Assembly: GCA_033002965.1 (NCBI GenBank)
Contig: JAURVB010013544.1
Span: forward strand, 55,874 to 119,873
Direction of reading: 5' to 3'
From: Piper betle
Lineage: Eukaryota > Streptophyta > Magnoliopsida > Piperales > Piperaceae
Length of the DNA: 64,000 nucleotides
Below the pieces are notes generated by a model. The model saw nothing but the letters and a program-made list of their open reading frames with translations, ran no database searches and had not been told where the DNA came from. Made by a program: the position numbers and the translations under genes. The stretch's first letter is position 1, and every line of letters begins with the position of its first letter. This document shows, piece by piece, positions 1 to 13,613 of the stretch.

Positions 1-538
1 AAGTGCTTGAGAGGATAGTTCGAGTGCTTGTAATCCTTATGATCGGTTTACTGATATAAGGTGGGAAGTGTTTTTCCGTAATCTGTGTTTTGCTTATTGG
101 CTGATGTTTAGACATGGAACTTTTGTATTCTAGGTCACGATCGAAGTTTACAAGGTAGCCAGTTGCGGTAACTGGTGCTGAGACAAGCAAGGGCAGATGG
201 CATGAACCCAATACGCATATTGCTGGTTGGGCGATCGGGCAGGGCTGCGTGTGGTGTTGTTTGACTTTTGGAAGCCTATCGACAAGGCGTGTCAATGACC
301 AGGAGTACTGTATCGGTGCTGGAACGTGATCGAAGATGGGTGATCGAGCGAGGGTTGAAAGCAGTAACCTCGGGTGTTGAGGTTGGCCGAACGCGGGTTG
401 GTGTTTGTGGCGTTGGCTTCCGTAGTTTGTTCTATAGTGCGTGCTTGGTGTTAGGCTGAGTGTTCTCGTGGTAAAAATACGCTGCACAGGACTGATTGGG
501 ATAGAAAAATTTTGAGTCCTAGAATCAGCCCCGTGACA
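1..538 (+). mobile_element. 3' part of a chromovirus-type LTR
   Basis: The stretch ends in CCCCGTGACA preceded by an AAAAATTTTG motif. The LTRs of the complete chromovirus at 28452-36787 end the same way (AAAAATTTTGTCCC then CCCGTGACA). The body is moderately GC-rich, with repeated GATCG words as in those LTRs, but the sequence is otherwise different, so it is a related family rather than the same one. The left part lies outside the window, so I cannot say whether it is a solo LTR or the end of a full element. Confidence 0.5.
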
Positions 539-1401
539 CTAGCCACCTATGGCCATGGACAATCCATGTACAATTCGATCTAGCCGCCCCTCGCTAGGTC
601 TGCATCTCGACTGTCCTTCAAAAAAATTAATAAGTGATGGTAATTTAGACGATTCTAATTCCTTGGTAATTAAACGTAATTTTCCTGCCACCTAATAATA
701 TATAAAAAAAGTTTCCCTTTCCTAGTAAAAAGCTCTATTAAAATTTACACGAAATATAAAAGGTTTGGTAGTCTTTTAGAAAAAATTGACATCCGGCTAT
801 TCACGATATTTTTTCAAAACGCTATCTTCAGCATCGTATTTTATTTCAACCTAATGACAAAAGTGTAAACTACAAAAAGAAAATATAGTTTTACTGAGGG
901 GCATCGCCACGGATGTTACTGATTCTGGGAGAAGTTATAGCAACTCTCTCTACGAAAGCACATTGAGAGGCGTTGCTGATTCTGTTTTTCATCTTAGGTT
1001 GGTTGAGTAAAACTCAAAGCCACGGACTCGCATATTAAGCTCAACACCTTCTCATGATTTGAATTTCATTTGTATTTTTCTCATTATAATTGAATTAAAT
1101 GTGACATTGCAGGGTAACGCATCCCTCCAGAGACTATAAACATTGAAAATTCGATTGTATGATCAAATAAGTGGATCACTAGTCACAAGGTGTAATATCT
1201 ACCATTTAATTCGGCCTCAGAAGGGCACTTTGTGAGTCAAAATGAAGTTTGAAGAACTGTAGTGCAAAATTACTATCACTATGTTATTCAGCATCATGTA
1301 AGAGCAGGTAGTTTGATATCCCTGTATGTTTCTAATGCAAAGAGGCAGCCATTGCACCCAACACAGCCGAATTTTATAAGCAGTTAGAACACAGTGACAA
1401 C

Positions 1402-4400
1402 TCACCCTTCAGAAGCACTAGCAGCACCAAGATTCACAGAGAGGTCAAGAATCTGCTTATGAACAAAAGTATTAGCAAAAATATTGGATAAATGATATAA
1501 ATTTTTTTGTAATTTGTATAGAAAGTACTCATTCAATACTCTAAGCCTGCAATTATTACCTTGCCCGTGATCATGGTATACATATTGAGAACATCCATGA
1601 TAGTAGACTCAAAATGTGTTGTGGAATCATAGCTCTAAAAAAAAACCCAGAAAAGTAAACATGAATCACAAATTGTGAAGTATTAACACACAAAACATAA
1701 AAAAGTACAGTCATCTTCCAGGATGGTATCCAACACAAAACTTTGGCAGTGTATGTACTTTATAGTTAAGTTGCTGTGTATAGAAAGTTGAATGACATAA
1801 ATGGAAATCTAAGAACACTGGGGAAAAAATGATTAATAACAATAAACATTAAAAGGTCATTTGCAATCAGATCATCAGAAATAGAGCTTACGGTCGATAT
1901 AAAACAGTTATCCAGAGCTGGTTTGTTCACGGGCTCATATCTATCATAAATTTCAAAAAATCTCATCGACAGGTCCCAATAGATCAATTCCTGGCTTTAA
2001 TTCAGATTGAGGATCATTTGTTTCTGCTTCTGTGGAGACAAAAGCAATGAATTTTCCTTTTGGCGCAACTTTGTGATAATATGAGCAGCAGAAAAGGTAC
2101 CTGCCATGTAAAGCAGATTGAACACAACTAATAAATACGACACAGGTCACTGATTTGTTCTTAGACAATCTACAGCAACGCATGAAAAAAACTTACATAT
2201 CTGACTTCCGTCCCAGTTGTTTTTGAGGCAAAATGACCTGTACAGAATGAGATTCATCGGTGTTGGGAATGGGATGGCTCATTATGCAGATGGCTCTGGC
2301 TACTCTTCCAACCTTTTGAACCTGCTCATACCAAGAAAAAATGCTTTGAATTTTGCATGTATTATTTTGAGAGAAGCTAAATCAACTCAAGAAATTCCCA
2401 ATTGCCACACCCAATGTTAATTACCCAGCTCGATATGGCCTAGAAGGTTATATAGTAAAAACTCAAAACCAGATTGAGTAGGCGAAATTATCAGAAAAAA
2501 ACATTCTGTACGCCAATCAATAGTACCTGCTAGACACTTTGGTAGGTGTACGCTCAAAAAGATATTATTACCTTGTTTGGCAAATAAGAGGGGTCACAAA
2601 CCACTTTCTTGCATTTAACAGTTTCTCCTTCAGACGTAACACCACATGCTTTTCCTTCTTCATCAAATTCAACCTGGTTTGAAAATCAAAGAAACATCAG
2701 ATCAATAGTCATGAATTACAACAGAAGTGAATATACCATATTGAACACATTTTAGTGAACCACTATATCAACTTCAACAACATTTAACGCTAATAAAAGA
2801 TTTGATACCTACAAAATACTAGCTTCCGCAGACATTTGTGTTTCAGAACTGCACCCAATCACATAGGATTTAATAGTTTTCATTCACTGAATAATTAAAG
2901 CAATACCTTGCACCCCGGTTTGTTTAACATGTATGTTCCAAGATGAACAGCACTTAGACGGACAAATGCCTGAAAGGTTTCAATGATAAGCACAAAATGC
3001 AGCCAAATTTACATATCAGCAGCATTTCAATTTCTAGAATGCACCTGTGGAAGATCACCAAGACCATGCAGGGGATAAATATATGGAGATCCTCCTTCAA
3101 AACGAGCAAATGACTCCGCGTAAAGCTGTAGGAACAAATGCTACTGCTTTACCACAAATTGTATGAGGAGAAAAACATGAACAACTATGTGAATGAAACA
3201 TGGAAATACAATAGCATATCATGAAACACTCTTCAAAAAGATTTTTCTGACTTGATATGATTAGTAACAATCATGTAATTAAACAAGCAAATTCTAAGAT
3301 TACAGAAAATAAGAATCAGCAAAAGTTTTGATAACCATAAATGATCAGCATAAATGCAAGTATTGAACTAGAGATGCAAAATTACAGACTCTACCTTCAT
3401 TCTTCTGACAGTGTCCAAAGCAGGCTCGTCTAAGTATTGGTCATCCCTGTGAAGCGCCAATGCATGACCAATGAAATCCACAGTGTTGTCATCAAGGCCA
3501 TATTTTCTGTAAAAAAGAAGATGTGCCTAATGTTTTCCAAACAAGCACTTAATCATGACAGATCTAACAAAAATTAAAAAATCAGTATGTAAATAATAGG
3601 AAGAGAAAAAATTAATGAGAAAGAATACCCATGAGCTCCAAAAAATGACAGCTAAAAAGATGCCCACAAGTACTTAAAAAGTGTGCTTATCAAGTTGTAA
3701 ATGCCAATAAATAATACAAGCACTTAAAGCTTGTTAATAGGACAAATAAATCCCAGATTTACATTTTTTTACTTATACAACATTGTACTATACTATAACA
3801 TAGCACAGAGGTCAAGACCAGGAAGAATACTTTATAAGTTCTCTTGTGGTCATTCTTGTAAGGTCCAATCCCTCATGGGTTTCGGGATCACCTTCAACGT
3901 AACCTTGCACATAAAGAATAAACTTCCTTGCACGGCGCTTCTCAAAGAATCCCATAAGTGGTGATTTGAGGGCTTCCATGTCAGTTGCAGGAACTTTGTG
4001 GATCTAAGAAAGGTGACCAAGTCAAAACACTCTTGAAGTCTGAAAATTCGAATAAGCATTTTATGGTGTACATGATTGACAATTAATGGAGACTCGGGGA
4101 TCACTGTACCTTTCCTTTATTAAATACGTAGCTCCCATCAACAGCTTTAAACTCCAAATACTTTGTCACATCTGTGTGGATAAGGATCCGAACCAAGGTG
4201 CCATTTGCCATTATGAACTAATTACAGAAATGACAATTACACAAGCATCAATGCAAGACTTCCTAGCATAACAGGAGCAGTTCAATTTCTTGTCACCTTG
4301 GGCATCATGTCAACATTGTAATCCCTACTGGATCCCAAATGTGATGGAGGCATGTCGCTCCCCCTGAATCTCTTCCAAAGCTGCAAGAACAAAATGATAA

Positions 4401-5317
4401 ATCAAACAAGCACACATGGACAATTTCGTATCTCCCAGTGACACAGGCAAACAAACTACGAGGAAGCTTGCGCACCTGAATGAGATTGAGGGAGGCTGAA
4501 TCTCCACCATAATAGTCATTTCTGTCCATATGTAAAACCTGGAAAGCAATTATAAACCATGGGTGCATGCTTGCCCTAAAATCTTTGTAACACCATTGAA
4601 GCAGTAGGAACTTCATCTGTGAAAGCCCCAATAACGTCTAAACAATGATCTAACTATCAACCTATTTAATATAATATAAGAATTTGTACCAAGATTTTGA
4701 CCCGTTATATAACTAATCTACCTTTTGATTATATCTATAATTTAGCGTTTGTCTTACATAATGCATGCAAAATACTGTAGAGCTGATTTATATTTCCATT
4801 TTAGTTAGAAAACCTTAACCTGTAACATATAGAAGTCCTAACTAATAACATAAATAATAAAAAATGTAAAATTTAACATTGCCGTACATCGGCAAGTAAA
4901 CGACTAGCTCTACCGTCTACACTGAACTTAAATAGTAACTTGCCGCGAAACATTAAGACGGAAGAGATGAAGACGATAAAAGGCAAAGCCACGGTTTCAT
5001 CTTTAAAACGAATTAGCAGAGCAACCATCTCCCAAGTCCCAACCAATCGTACAAATCACGAACTTAGATAAAGCAATCAGAAATATAAAAAAAGTTTTCA
5101 ACCACATGAGCCGCCTTTCCTACTCATCTAATCCACATAAGCGTCCTTCCAAGGTCAAAGAATCTAATCTAATAATAATAATAATAAATGAATAAATGCA
5201 TAGATAGAAAGAAAGACAGAGAAGAGGGACCTTGAGGCCATCAACAGAGAGAAGGCCACTGAGGATGCTTTCTTTGAGGCCGGTCCCGAGGACGATGACG
5301 TCGTACTCTACATCCAT
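1402..5317 (-). CDS. GDI1: Rab GDP dissociation inhibitor (RabGDI), 13 exons, one frame break
   Basis: RabGDI extracts prenylated GDP-bound Rab GTPases from membranes and recycles them through the cytosol. The first exon encodes [20 protein letters not shown], the N-terminal Rossmann/FAD-like motif of the GDI/REP family; later exons carry [42 protein letters not shown] and IMSHPIPNT, all GDI hallmarks. Exons on the minus strand: 5317-5231, 4538-4476, 4380-4297, 4217-4110, 4003-3831, 3506-3395, 3125-3045, 2969-2907, 2673-2572, 2321-2197, 2100-1892, 1634-1560, 1452-1402, all with GT-AG borders and matching phases. The coding sum fits the family length of about 445 residues except that exon 11 is two bases short: a T-run (plus-strand A-run 1955-1960) after 'GPVDEI' puts a stop in frame, while the downstream codons are still perfectly GDI-like. 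This is either a recent inactivating deletion or a sequence error. GDI1 is a family name; the paralogue is not assigned. Confidence 0.93.
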
Positions 5318-7605
5318 GGCCGCAGACTATGACGAAGATCGAAGAAGAGGAAGGAGAAGATGATCCAGAATCCTACGACGACGACGAAGAAGAGGAAGAT
5401 GTTGGAAGGCAAAGGCTTGGAGTTTGCTGGTTGTTTAAGCTCATTGACAGTAGTCCATGACTCATGCGTGGCTGTGACTCCAAATAGACCTTCTATCATG
5501 GAACACTGAGATGACGTGTTTTACGGATAAAATCCAAATTTTCCAGATAAAATTTAATTTGCCGGAGGAGATTGAATATAATAGTTTAATTATTTGTTTA
5601 TAATCTTGTGGTTTATTATTATAATACGGCATTTGACCCTTTTTTATAACAAAAAAAATTAGGCAAGATACAACACCACGAGTGAGTTTTTAGTATCATA
5701 GTTAAGATCTCATTAAATATTAAAATAGGTTGTAATAATTTAATACTTTAGAGATAGATTTTCATTTATTTTAACTTTAAAGATAGATCTTAATCGAAAA
5801 AAATATAAATTATAAGAATTTAATTTATTTTTTATTTTTTGTTGTATTTTGATTAGTCAAATCTCCTAATTTTTTAATTAGAGGCCAAGATGCCTAGCCA
5901 CGGGCCATGTATTATATGCACTCGTTGATTGAAGAGATTCATTGTGATAATCTAATAATTTATTAGTCTTATTTTATTTATATTTTGGTTAGTTGAATGC
6001 CATTCTTTTAATCTTCAAGTTTTAATAGGTTTTTTTTATATAAATAAGAATTGAAGAGTTGATTTTTTTTCAAAGTAGTTTAATCAAAACTATTGTTCAT
6101 TGGATGCTAATGGTATTATATCGACTCCCGTTACATTAAAGCGCTGGAATTACGTGCATCATCTGTGTTTTAATTATTGTTATGTCGTGGTTATTTCTGA
6201 TCTATACTAATTTTGAAGGCCCATAAAAACTTAGGATTTGTACTATTATTATTTATTAAGAAAATATTGAAGTTATACTCAATTTAGAAATCCTAAAAAT
6301 TTGATGAATTCAATTTAAATATTTAAACTTTCTTGAGTTTAATTTTTTCCTATTAATACCTGCTTAATTTAGGATTTCTACATATTTTAAATTCTACATC
6401 CAATAATATTCACACTTAATTTGTGATTTTGTATTTATTATTATTATTACTATTATTATCATTATCATTATTATTATTTTTTGTGATAATTCTGAAAAAT
6501 GAATATGAAAATCTCCAAAGAATGGTTACTTTCCATCATGAACAACGTATTGTGCCCCTCTAATGATGCATGACATTCGTGTCACCGCCAAGCACATCGA
6601 ATGGTTTAGTTCTTAGGCCTAAAGTGACAAGATAGTTTGCAGATGATAGGGGAAAAAATAATAGCAAGATGACAAAGCTGCATTTAAAAACTAGTGAGCT
6701 ACTTGAAGAAAAAAATGATAAATGCTCTTGTTTTTTGGGATATTATTCTTCCAAAAAACCATGTTAAGTAGTTCATCAACTTTTGCAGCTTAAGTTGAAC
6801 CATTGAGAATCATCAGTTTTGGCAAAGGGAAGTATATCAAGAAAGTAGGATTAGCACTTGTTCTGGATCAATTACAATGAGGGAGAAAGAATTCACGCAA
6901 AAAGCAGAACTTTTTAGTTGAAATTTTTGGTTCACAAATTTGAATATTTAGGATAATAGATCACATTAATGTAAGCATTAAAATTTTCGCCAAAAAACAA
7001 AATTCATATTTGTCTATCAGATATTTGATCAACAAGCCGAGCTCAGTCACACCTAAGATGGTAGAGCTTAATGAGTTGCTGCAACTTAAATTTGCGAAAA
7101 CATTTTTGCAAACAGTATGCGTAACATGCTTCTAGTGCACGAGATATTATCAAATTTACCATCAATCATCACATAGCAACACGACACCCATTACCCAACA
7201 ATTTTCTCATTGAACATTTGAACTTGCACCTAGAAATCTTGTTTTGTTGCGCAAGTGCTCTATTTGTGGATTTCTCTCTCAGAGTGCAGCAAGGGTGAAG
7301 TTTCTATGGTCACCAACAATTTACAAGACTGAAAAGAATGCAAAAGTTGACTAACTGAAATGCAAAAAAGAACTCCGCGAAATGTAAACTGCTGCTGAAA
7401 TGATACATATAGTGGGATTTCTCATTTGATACATAGAAAAATTGGTGAACGTTTTTTTCACAGGATTAGCACTACAGAAATTATACCATCACTATTGTAA
7501 TAAAACAACTGGAACAAGCAAAAATCAATCTAGAAGCAAAGATGCTGCCATTTATACATATAGCAAAAATGGAAAACACTCATGTAACACAGCAAGTAAG
7601 AGAAT
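5318..7605. other. Intergenic, AT-rich; GDI 5' flank
   Basis: The first 200 bases carry the 5' leader and promoter side of the GDI gene, with a GAAGAGGAAG-rich purine stretch. The rest is AT-rich with an imperfect (TTA)n run around 6430-6480. I see no coding similarity. The part from about 7380 is probably the 3' untranslated and flanking sequence of the minus-strand gene that ends at 7606. Confidence 0.6.
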
Positions 7606-9187
7606 TTAGGGGAAAGAAGGTATTGACTCTTGGCTGCAATTACCATTATACACAAACCAAGATGGCTGATTTGCTCCATAATAAAAGAATGCCATTATCC
7701 TGGATAATTCATCTGCAGTTCGTATAGCTGTATACAAGTTGAAAGAGACAAGAAAGAAGCAATATAAGCCAACCAATGGTAAGCAGAACAATCTTCTTCC
7801 AGAGCGCAAACGCAACACTGCTAACCTTTTTCCCGGAACAAAATTTTTCCTGCTTTGGTGAATATCAATTCGGGAAAAATAGAGACCTTTAAAGCGGATG
7901 CTAACTCTGTATCAACAACAGCATCTATAGCAACACATCTAGGAGAAGGAAGTCTTGAGTCCCAAAAGATCTGAACTCCTTCCTCTAATTCTTTACGAAA
8001 TCGTTCGTTTATCTTGGGTCTGCAGATAGAAGAAATAAATACACACTTCAATAAAGTTTTACTTGAGGGATTTGCACTACAAAAGTAGACAAACTCCTTT
8101 GAAATAGATTTAAAAACCGTTGTTTTGAAATTTTCAAAAGTCATATTGATGAACTCAAAGGGTAAAAGATAAAATCAATTACAAACACATTCCTAAAGCT
8201 AAAATTCATTCAAAAACCCAAATCCATTTAGTGGACTTCATCATTCTTGGATATTTGTTGATTCCTTACCAAATATCGCAAGAACAAAAAAATTAAACAG
8301 AGTAAAAAGCTCCCATTTGGTTCATATCAACACAAACTCATATTATAGATCACACACTAACCTCTTATATCGATTATGGACAAGAATGACCAAAGGACTG
8401 ATGTCTTTAAACACTGTTTCCTCCCATTCTTTGCTTGTGATATCCTTGACAGCACAAATATAATCATCATCTTGCCAAACTAACTCCTTGTCACTGTCAT
8501 AGTTATCATCATCATCTTTCCTCACATTCTTAATGCTGATTTTGTTGAAAAATTGATCCAGTTTGAAACCCCTTCCATCTGCATCTTCCGGCCAGTCAGG
8601 ATCTTCTTCATCAACAACCAAAGGATAGTCTGCAAGGAGTTTCTCCACTTTTTTCAGCCTGTCCACAGGATCCACCTCCTCCTCAAAATCTGGGTTCATG
8701 CTGATTACCTCCCTGATCTTTCTTCTGAACTCCCACCTATCTTCATCAGTCATAACAAATGAATCATCCTCTTTTACTGAGCTAAAGCTGGGAGACTCTT
8801 CACTGTCATCATCACTTTGATGAACCTCCTCTCGGGCCTTAGCATTATCAAATACAACTTCAGCAGCTCCTTCAGAAGGTTTTGCTTTGAGCATGCTGCT
8901 GGTCTAACACCAATATATCTTCATAATTTAGCTAATACTAATCAAACTGTAAAAGAAATACCATCTACTTCAGCACACAAAAAAAGGAAGGGTAGAGCTA
9001 CTGTTACTACCAGCAGTTTTGAGACATCAACCATATAACTACTCCATGAGAATCTGATCATGTCTCTGTTTTTCCCCGTCACGCCTAAAACTCCTGAACC
9101 AAACAGAGAAAGAGGAGCTTGGAGTTTCACTTCCTCTCTCAATGCGGAGGTCGAGAATCCACAACCTAGAGAGCATCCAAGCGACAT
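7606..9187 (-). CDS. MRL7L: MRL7-family chloroplast protein with thioredoxin-like fold
   Basis: MRL7-type proteins (also studied as ECB1/SVR4/RCB and their paralogue) act in the plastid and are needed for transcription by the plastid-encoded polymerase and for chloroplast biogenesis. Four exons fit: 9187 to about 9011 (or 9008), 8903-8362, 8019-7826 and 7727-7606, with GT-AG borders and compatible phases, giving about 344 residues. Exon 1 supplies a Ser/Leu-rich, acid-poor N-terminus that looks like a transit peptide. Exon 2 has an acidic Ser/Asp/Glu-rich stretch, then LLADYPLVVDEEDPDWPEDA and DISPLVILVHNRYKR; exon 3 has the thioredoxin-like core RLPSPRCVAIDAVVDTELAS and FPELIFTKAGKILF; exon 4 has RTADELSRIMAFFYYGA. 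No break is seen. The exact end of exon 1 is uncertain by three bases, and the choice between MRL7 and its paralogue rests on my recall of the family. Confidence 0.88.
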
Positions 9188-11290
9188 TTTCCACCAATCC
9201 CTTTCCTCCAAGTGCAAACGAAGAGACAACATCAAATTAGAAATATACAAAAACTTAATCACCAATAAAATTTGGCCAATTTATTGCATAACAAAGCATG
9301 CTCAAATAAGCAGAACAGGCTCTCCCCATTGAAAAAAAATTCAAACAGTTCACAAGCAACCAATACAATCCTACGCTTCTAGACAACTAAAAGAACACAA
9401 ACTCAGATAAAATTCATAACATGCTGATCATACAGCCCATTGCGTCAGAGAATCATACACAACTAAGAACAAAAGACCGACCGCACATCTAAACAAAAAG
9501 GCGGTAAATCAATAACGGGCTGGTCATATAGCTTATTGAGTCAGAGAATCTACACAAATTAGAAGAGAAGAACATCCACACAGTTAAAAAAAAACTAGAA
9601 AAGAATTTGATACTAAACCTGAGATGATAGCCTCCTCGTCTCAAACGCTAAAACCCTGAGGCATAAACCCAACGAGTGCGAACATCAGGATAAGCTTTTA
9701 CTTGGGAGCTAACTGGTTTCACAATATTACCCTTGTCATCTACTACTCCGCCCATGCAATTGCACCCCCTCTCTCATATATCTATTATGGTTCCACTCCT
9801 GCTGTCAAGCTCAAGTCACAGAAATGGCAGGGAGATCGGGATGAATATGATCGTTTAGGGATGAAAGAGCTTTGGAGCCTTTTTCCCACAGGTAAGGGTG
9901 ACTATTTGGTTGGGTACAGCAAAATCCCACCGGAGCGAACCTCAATGAAAAAATTTTGAATAATTAATAAAACGATTTAGTTTGAAAGTAATGAGACCCG
10001 ATTATAAATTAATTAATAATATAATTTAATTTAAAAATAATTAATACTTGATTATAAATGGGCGGGTTTAATAATAGGGTGATGGATATTAATACCTGAT
10101 TCTTATATTATAATTTAAATTATAAAAATTACTACCTAATTAACTTTTAAAATTAATACTCATTAATAAAATTATCAAATATCTTATTTATAACTTTAAA
10201 ATATTTTTGCACTTAGTTAACTATATAGAATATGTATTATTATTATATAATTTAAATATTTTTTTACAAGCCTGTAGTTTCAATAATTAAATAAATACCC
10301 GTTTAATAAACAATCGGGTTTATTTTGCCTATTTTGAGTTTGATTTTGTCTAAACTGAGTACGTTGGAAATGAAGTAGCCTCTTTGAGGTGGCCCCCGCA
10401 AAAATAAGACGACCCACAAACTCCTTTTAAAAAAACCCACAAAAGTAATGGTTTTTTTTCTAAAACAAAAGGCTAACGTAACAGCTCTTCAAGCAGTAAG
10501 AAAAAAGGTCAGGTACAAAATGATGAATGTAGAGAAAATGAATCAGATATCTTCAGCGCAACTAGTAAAGAGAGCTTGAATTCATTAGTGAAACACATAC
10601 ATGGCGTGTGCCGATGAGCCGAAAACTTGCAATATGTATGTATTTTGAGAGTGTTAGAAGCAAATATTTAATAGCTAAATTGGTCTCCAAACGCAGAAAA
10701 TTAAAATAACAGGCTGGTCAAGTCTCCCCAATCATGGGCGAAGATGAAAATAATAGTAGCACTTTACTTTTCATGCCCACAAAGTGTGAACCTTATTTTT
10801 TTATTTTTCAAGTTTTCACTGCTATTCCAAATATGTTGTTTATAAAGCCTTGTGTTTATCAGTTCTAAATATCTCCATAAGACGATTACTCAAATTTCTA
10901 GAATTTTAAGATTGATCATTGCATATAAAAAAATGCAAAAATAAGAAGCATGCCAAATAAACCTACTAAAAGAAAAACCAACAGGAAAAATTACTGAACA
11001 AGAGCAATCACCTTTTGTTTTGTTTTGTTTTTGGCTTCACCAACATTCCTTATCAAATATGTTGCTTCGGCATTACTCCCTGCTACTGCTGGTAAATTCA
11101 GCCCCATTTATTACCACACTTCCATCGCCGTAGAATTCATCTTATTCCTCCGAGCTGACCCATCTCTGCCAAAAGTAATATTGAAAATGCTAAAAAAATT
11201 GAAAGAGAGACTATCAAAATATATAAGAGCATTATGGAGGTTATTGAGAAGGGAGGGGTGGCAGCTAGGCTTGCCACTGTGTCTGGGTAA
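9188..11290. other. Intergenic; 5' flank of the MRL7-type gene, then AT-rich DNA
   Basis: The first few hundred bases are the leader side of the minus-strand MRL7-type gene. An open stretch at 9702-9959 resembles no family I know. From 9960 to 10360 the sequence is very AT-rich with repeated TTAATAATT words. From 10360 to 11290 nothing is recognised. Confidence 0.5.
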
Positions 11291-11640
11291 ATCAGGTACC
11301 TGACCCGACATGACCCTAAAATATTGGGTTCGAGTCCAGATGTTCTGAATCTTTATTAGTACCCAGCTTTATATCAGGTCTGGGTTCAAGTCTTAATAAA
11401 TTTGACCATATAAGGCCCCGAACCCAAAATTTATTTAATTTTTTAATATACATTTTGTATGTGTATATATATATATATTTGAAATATCTTTTTAAATATA
11501 TTATATTTTTAGTATAAGTAAAAAAAACTATTATAAAATATTTAAAATTTTGTATATTTTTATATAAATATATATAATGTATTTATTTTCAATTCAGTTC
11601 AGCTTCGGGTTGTCACCTGAAGCTCATCGGGTGACAACCA
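11291..11640. repeat. Dispersed repeat ending in an inverted repeat
   Basis: A repeat-like stretch that begins around CTGACCCGACATGACCC and ends with GGTTGTCACC and its inverse GGGTGACAACC separated by about 11 bases. The AT-rich part 11448-11606 is nearly identical to 14028-14182. The family is not known to me. Confidence 0.5.
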
Positions 11641-12179
11641 CTAGTGGGAGCGTTGCAGAAAGGAAGCGGGAAATAAAGAAAAGGAGCGAATGGTTGAAGC
11701 CGTCAACATTTCCTTCTGTTTTTTTCTCGTCGGTGTAATCTTTCTTTGCAATTTGTGGTTCCCACATCATTGCCCACACTTAATTTGTACAGGGGCCCTC
11801 CCCTGTTGAGGCGTGAGAAAAAATTTCCCCCACTTTGAACTGATTTTAAAAACATAGGAAAAGGACTTATGAAAGAAAAGTTTGCTTTTGAGCTTTTTAC
11901 TGGAAAAGAATTTATTTTTGATATTATTAGAGGGTAAGAAAATTAAAACTACTTATTAAAATTTTTTTATTATAATGACAAGACTATCATTAATATTATA
12001 ATAAAATGAAACCCAAAATAACTTTAATAAAAAATTACCTTTGGTCAGCCAAATTTAGTTACCCATATATAGGCGAAGGGCAGCAATACCCGGCCAGCCC
12101 TAGGTTAGCGCGAGTCACCCTTGCCGGGGGACTAGATCAGGTTACTCTCCACCTAAGGTGTCCAACACGGGATGGTGGG

Positions 12180-12272
12180 TGGAATAAAGAGAGCCGCTGG
12201 ATTTTGATCCAGCGGCTCTCTCAATGCACCACGTGGTGCGCTGCAAAACCATGCAGCGCACCATAGACCCTC

Positions 12273-12335
<63 letters not shown>
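12180..12335. repeat. Double palindrome abutting a (CT)n(AT)n microsatellite
   Basis: Two near-perfect hairpins stand side by side: GAGCCGCTGGAT and its inverse around a 4-base loop (about 12191-12220), and GGTGCGCTGCA with its inverse around AAACCA (about 12234-12262). They are followed at once by a (CT)n run from 12272 and an (AT)n run to 12333. The same arrangement (a GGATTTT-ATCC palindrome, then a GTGCACC...GCTGCAGCGCA palindrome, then (TA)n) forms the right end of the fold-back element at 18602-19412, so this looks like a short or solo copy of the same family. Confidence 0.65.
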
Positions 12336-12338
<3 letters not shown>

Positions 12339-13560
12339 TTTTGACGTGTTCGAAGGCCAACCTAGGCAGATCAAGACCAGGGTGGGTATGGTCATCGTGA
12401 TTTTTTTAATTTAAAGTTCAATTTGTTTTAATTTTGTATTTTGGATAATTCATATTTTTCTCCCTTTTCTAGTGATTAAGAATAATTTTCCCATTGCTTG
12501 GTATATCAAAAAAATTCTCCCTTTATTAGTAAAATACTTTTTATGTTTTTTACCAAGTCATTGTGAAAGAAAATGTTGATAAATTATAGTATTGATTTTG
12601 AAATATGTATTATTTTATCATAATTGTTTAGGGTGGTGGAAAAATTACCTTATAAAAAAATTTGGAGCTAATACAAAAGTAATTATGGTTTTATGAATTG
12701 ATTTCTACCTAGTTTTATAAATCATCCAATATGTCCAACTTGTTCAATTAATAGTGATTCGTGGACCAATTTTCTCTATGCCCTTTTTTTTAAAAAAAAA
12801 TTCAGCCAATTCCACTGGAAAATTGGTTGATTTTTGTAATCATACTTAGAACTTAAAGAATGTAACTTGAAATTCGGCTCTTAAAAATAAATCATATTAT
12901 AAATATCATATTGTGAAATGTATGATTTTATTATATGATAATTTCTATTTAAGAATGCAAAGTTTTAATGTGTTCATATTTATTTGATGTTGCATATTAT
13001 GAAGAACTAAAGTATCTATTTATTTCCTAATACATATTTTTTATCTAAATAATGATATATGAATAAGTGTAAAAAAGGTTATTTTAAGCTAATTCAAAAA
13101 TATAATTCGAGTTAAGCTCATGTAACTAACTAGTCACTACACCCTTGGAAACGCCCTCCATAAATCCATAGCAATATGGTACGATTTTCCAAAGGATCGT
13201 ACTTGATCAATGGGGCATTTTTAGGTTTCTGCTTGGGTATGTCTCAATTCAAGTTTGCGCAGCCTCAACTCAAATTTGACAAAAATGAAAATAAAAATGA
13301 AAATGAAAACAGATTATATTAAAGCCTAATGAAATAAACGGTAGTACGCAATGAATTGAAATAAACAAGCAACATCTTGGCTTTTAGCCTAAATTCCAGG
13401 TCTACATCAAGAAGACGATAATGTTTGAAAATATTTGCAACTTGAATTCACGTTTCTTCTCTTCACCTAGCAACCTGTCAACCAAGAGAACCAAGACTCG
13501 CAGCTAACTTCAAATCACATTGCTTCTCTTTTACGGACCTATCTGTCTTGACAAGGATGT
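12336..13560. other. Intergenic, AT-rich
   Basis: AT-rich sequence without recognisable coding content. It leads into the MIR827 promoter. Confidence 0.5.
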
Positions 13561-13577
13561 GGTAGGTTTATTCTCAA

Positions 13578-13585
13578 GCATATTC
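13578..13585 (+). promoter_or_regulatory. P1BS element (PHR1-type binding site)
   Basis: GCATATTC fits the P1BS consensus GNATATNC, the site bound by PHR1-type MYB regulators under phosphate starvation. It lies 28 bases before the TATA box of the MIR827 gene. MIR827 is a known phosphate-starvation gene, so the position is what one would expect; binding itself is inferred. Confidence 0.65.
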
Positions 13586-13613
13586 CGGAGGTTTGGCCCA
13601 GCTTCATGCTTCA

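Noticed and set aside
9702..9959. 85-codon open frame upstream of the MRL7-type gene
   Set aside because: No family resemblance, not preceded by a plausible plus-strand promoter, and the start is not an obvious ATG context.
11325..11345. GGGTTCGAGTCCAG, like the B box of a tRNA gene
   Set aside because: No A box, acceptor stem or anticodon arm can be built around it; it lies in an AT-rich repeat.
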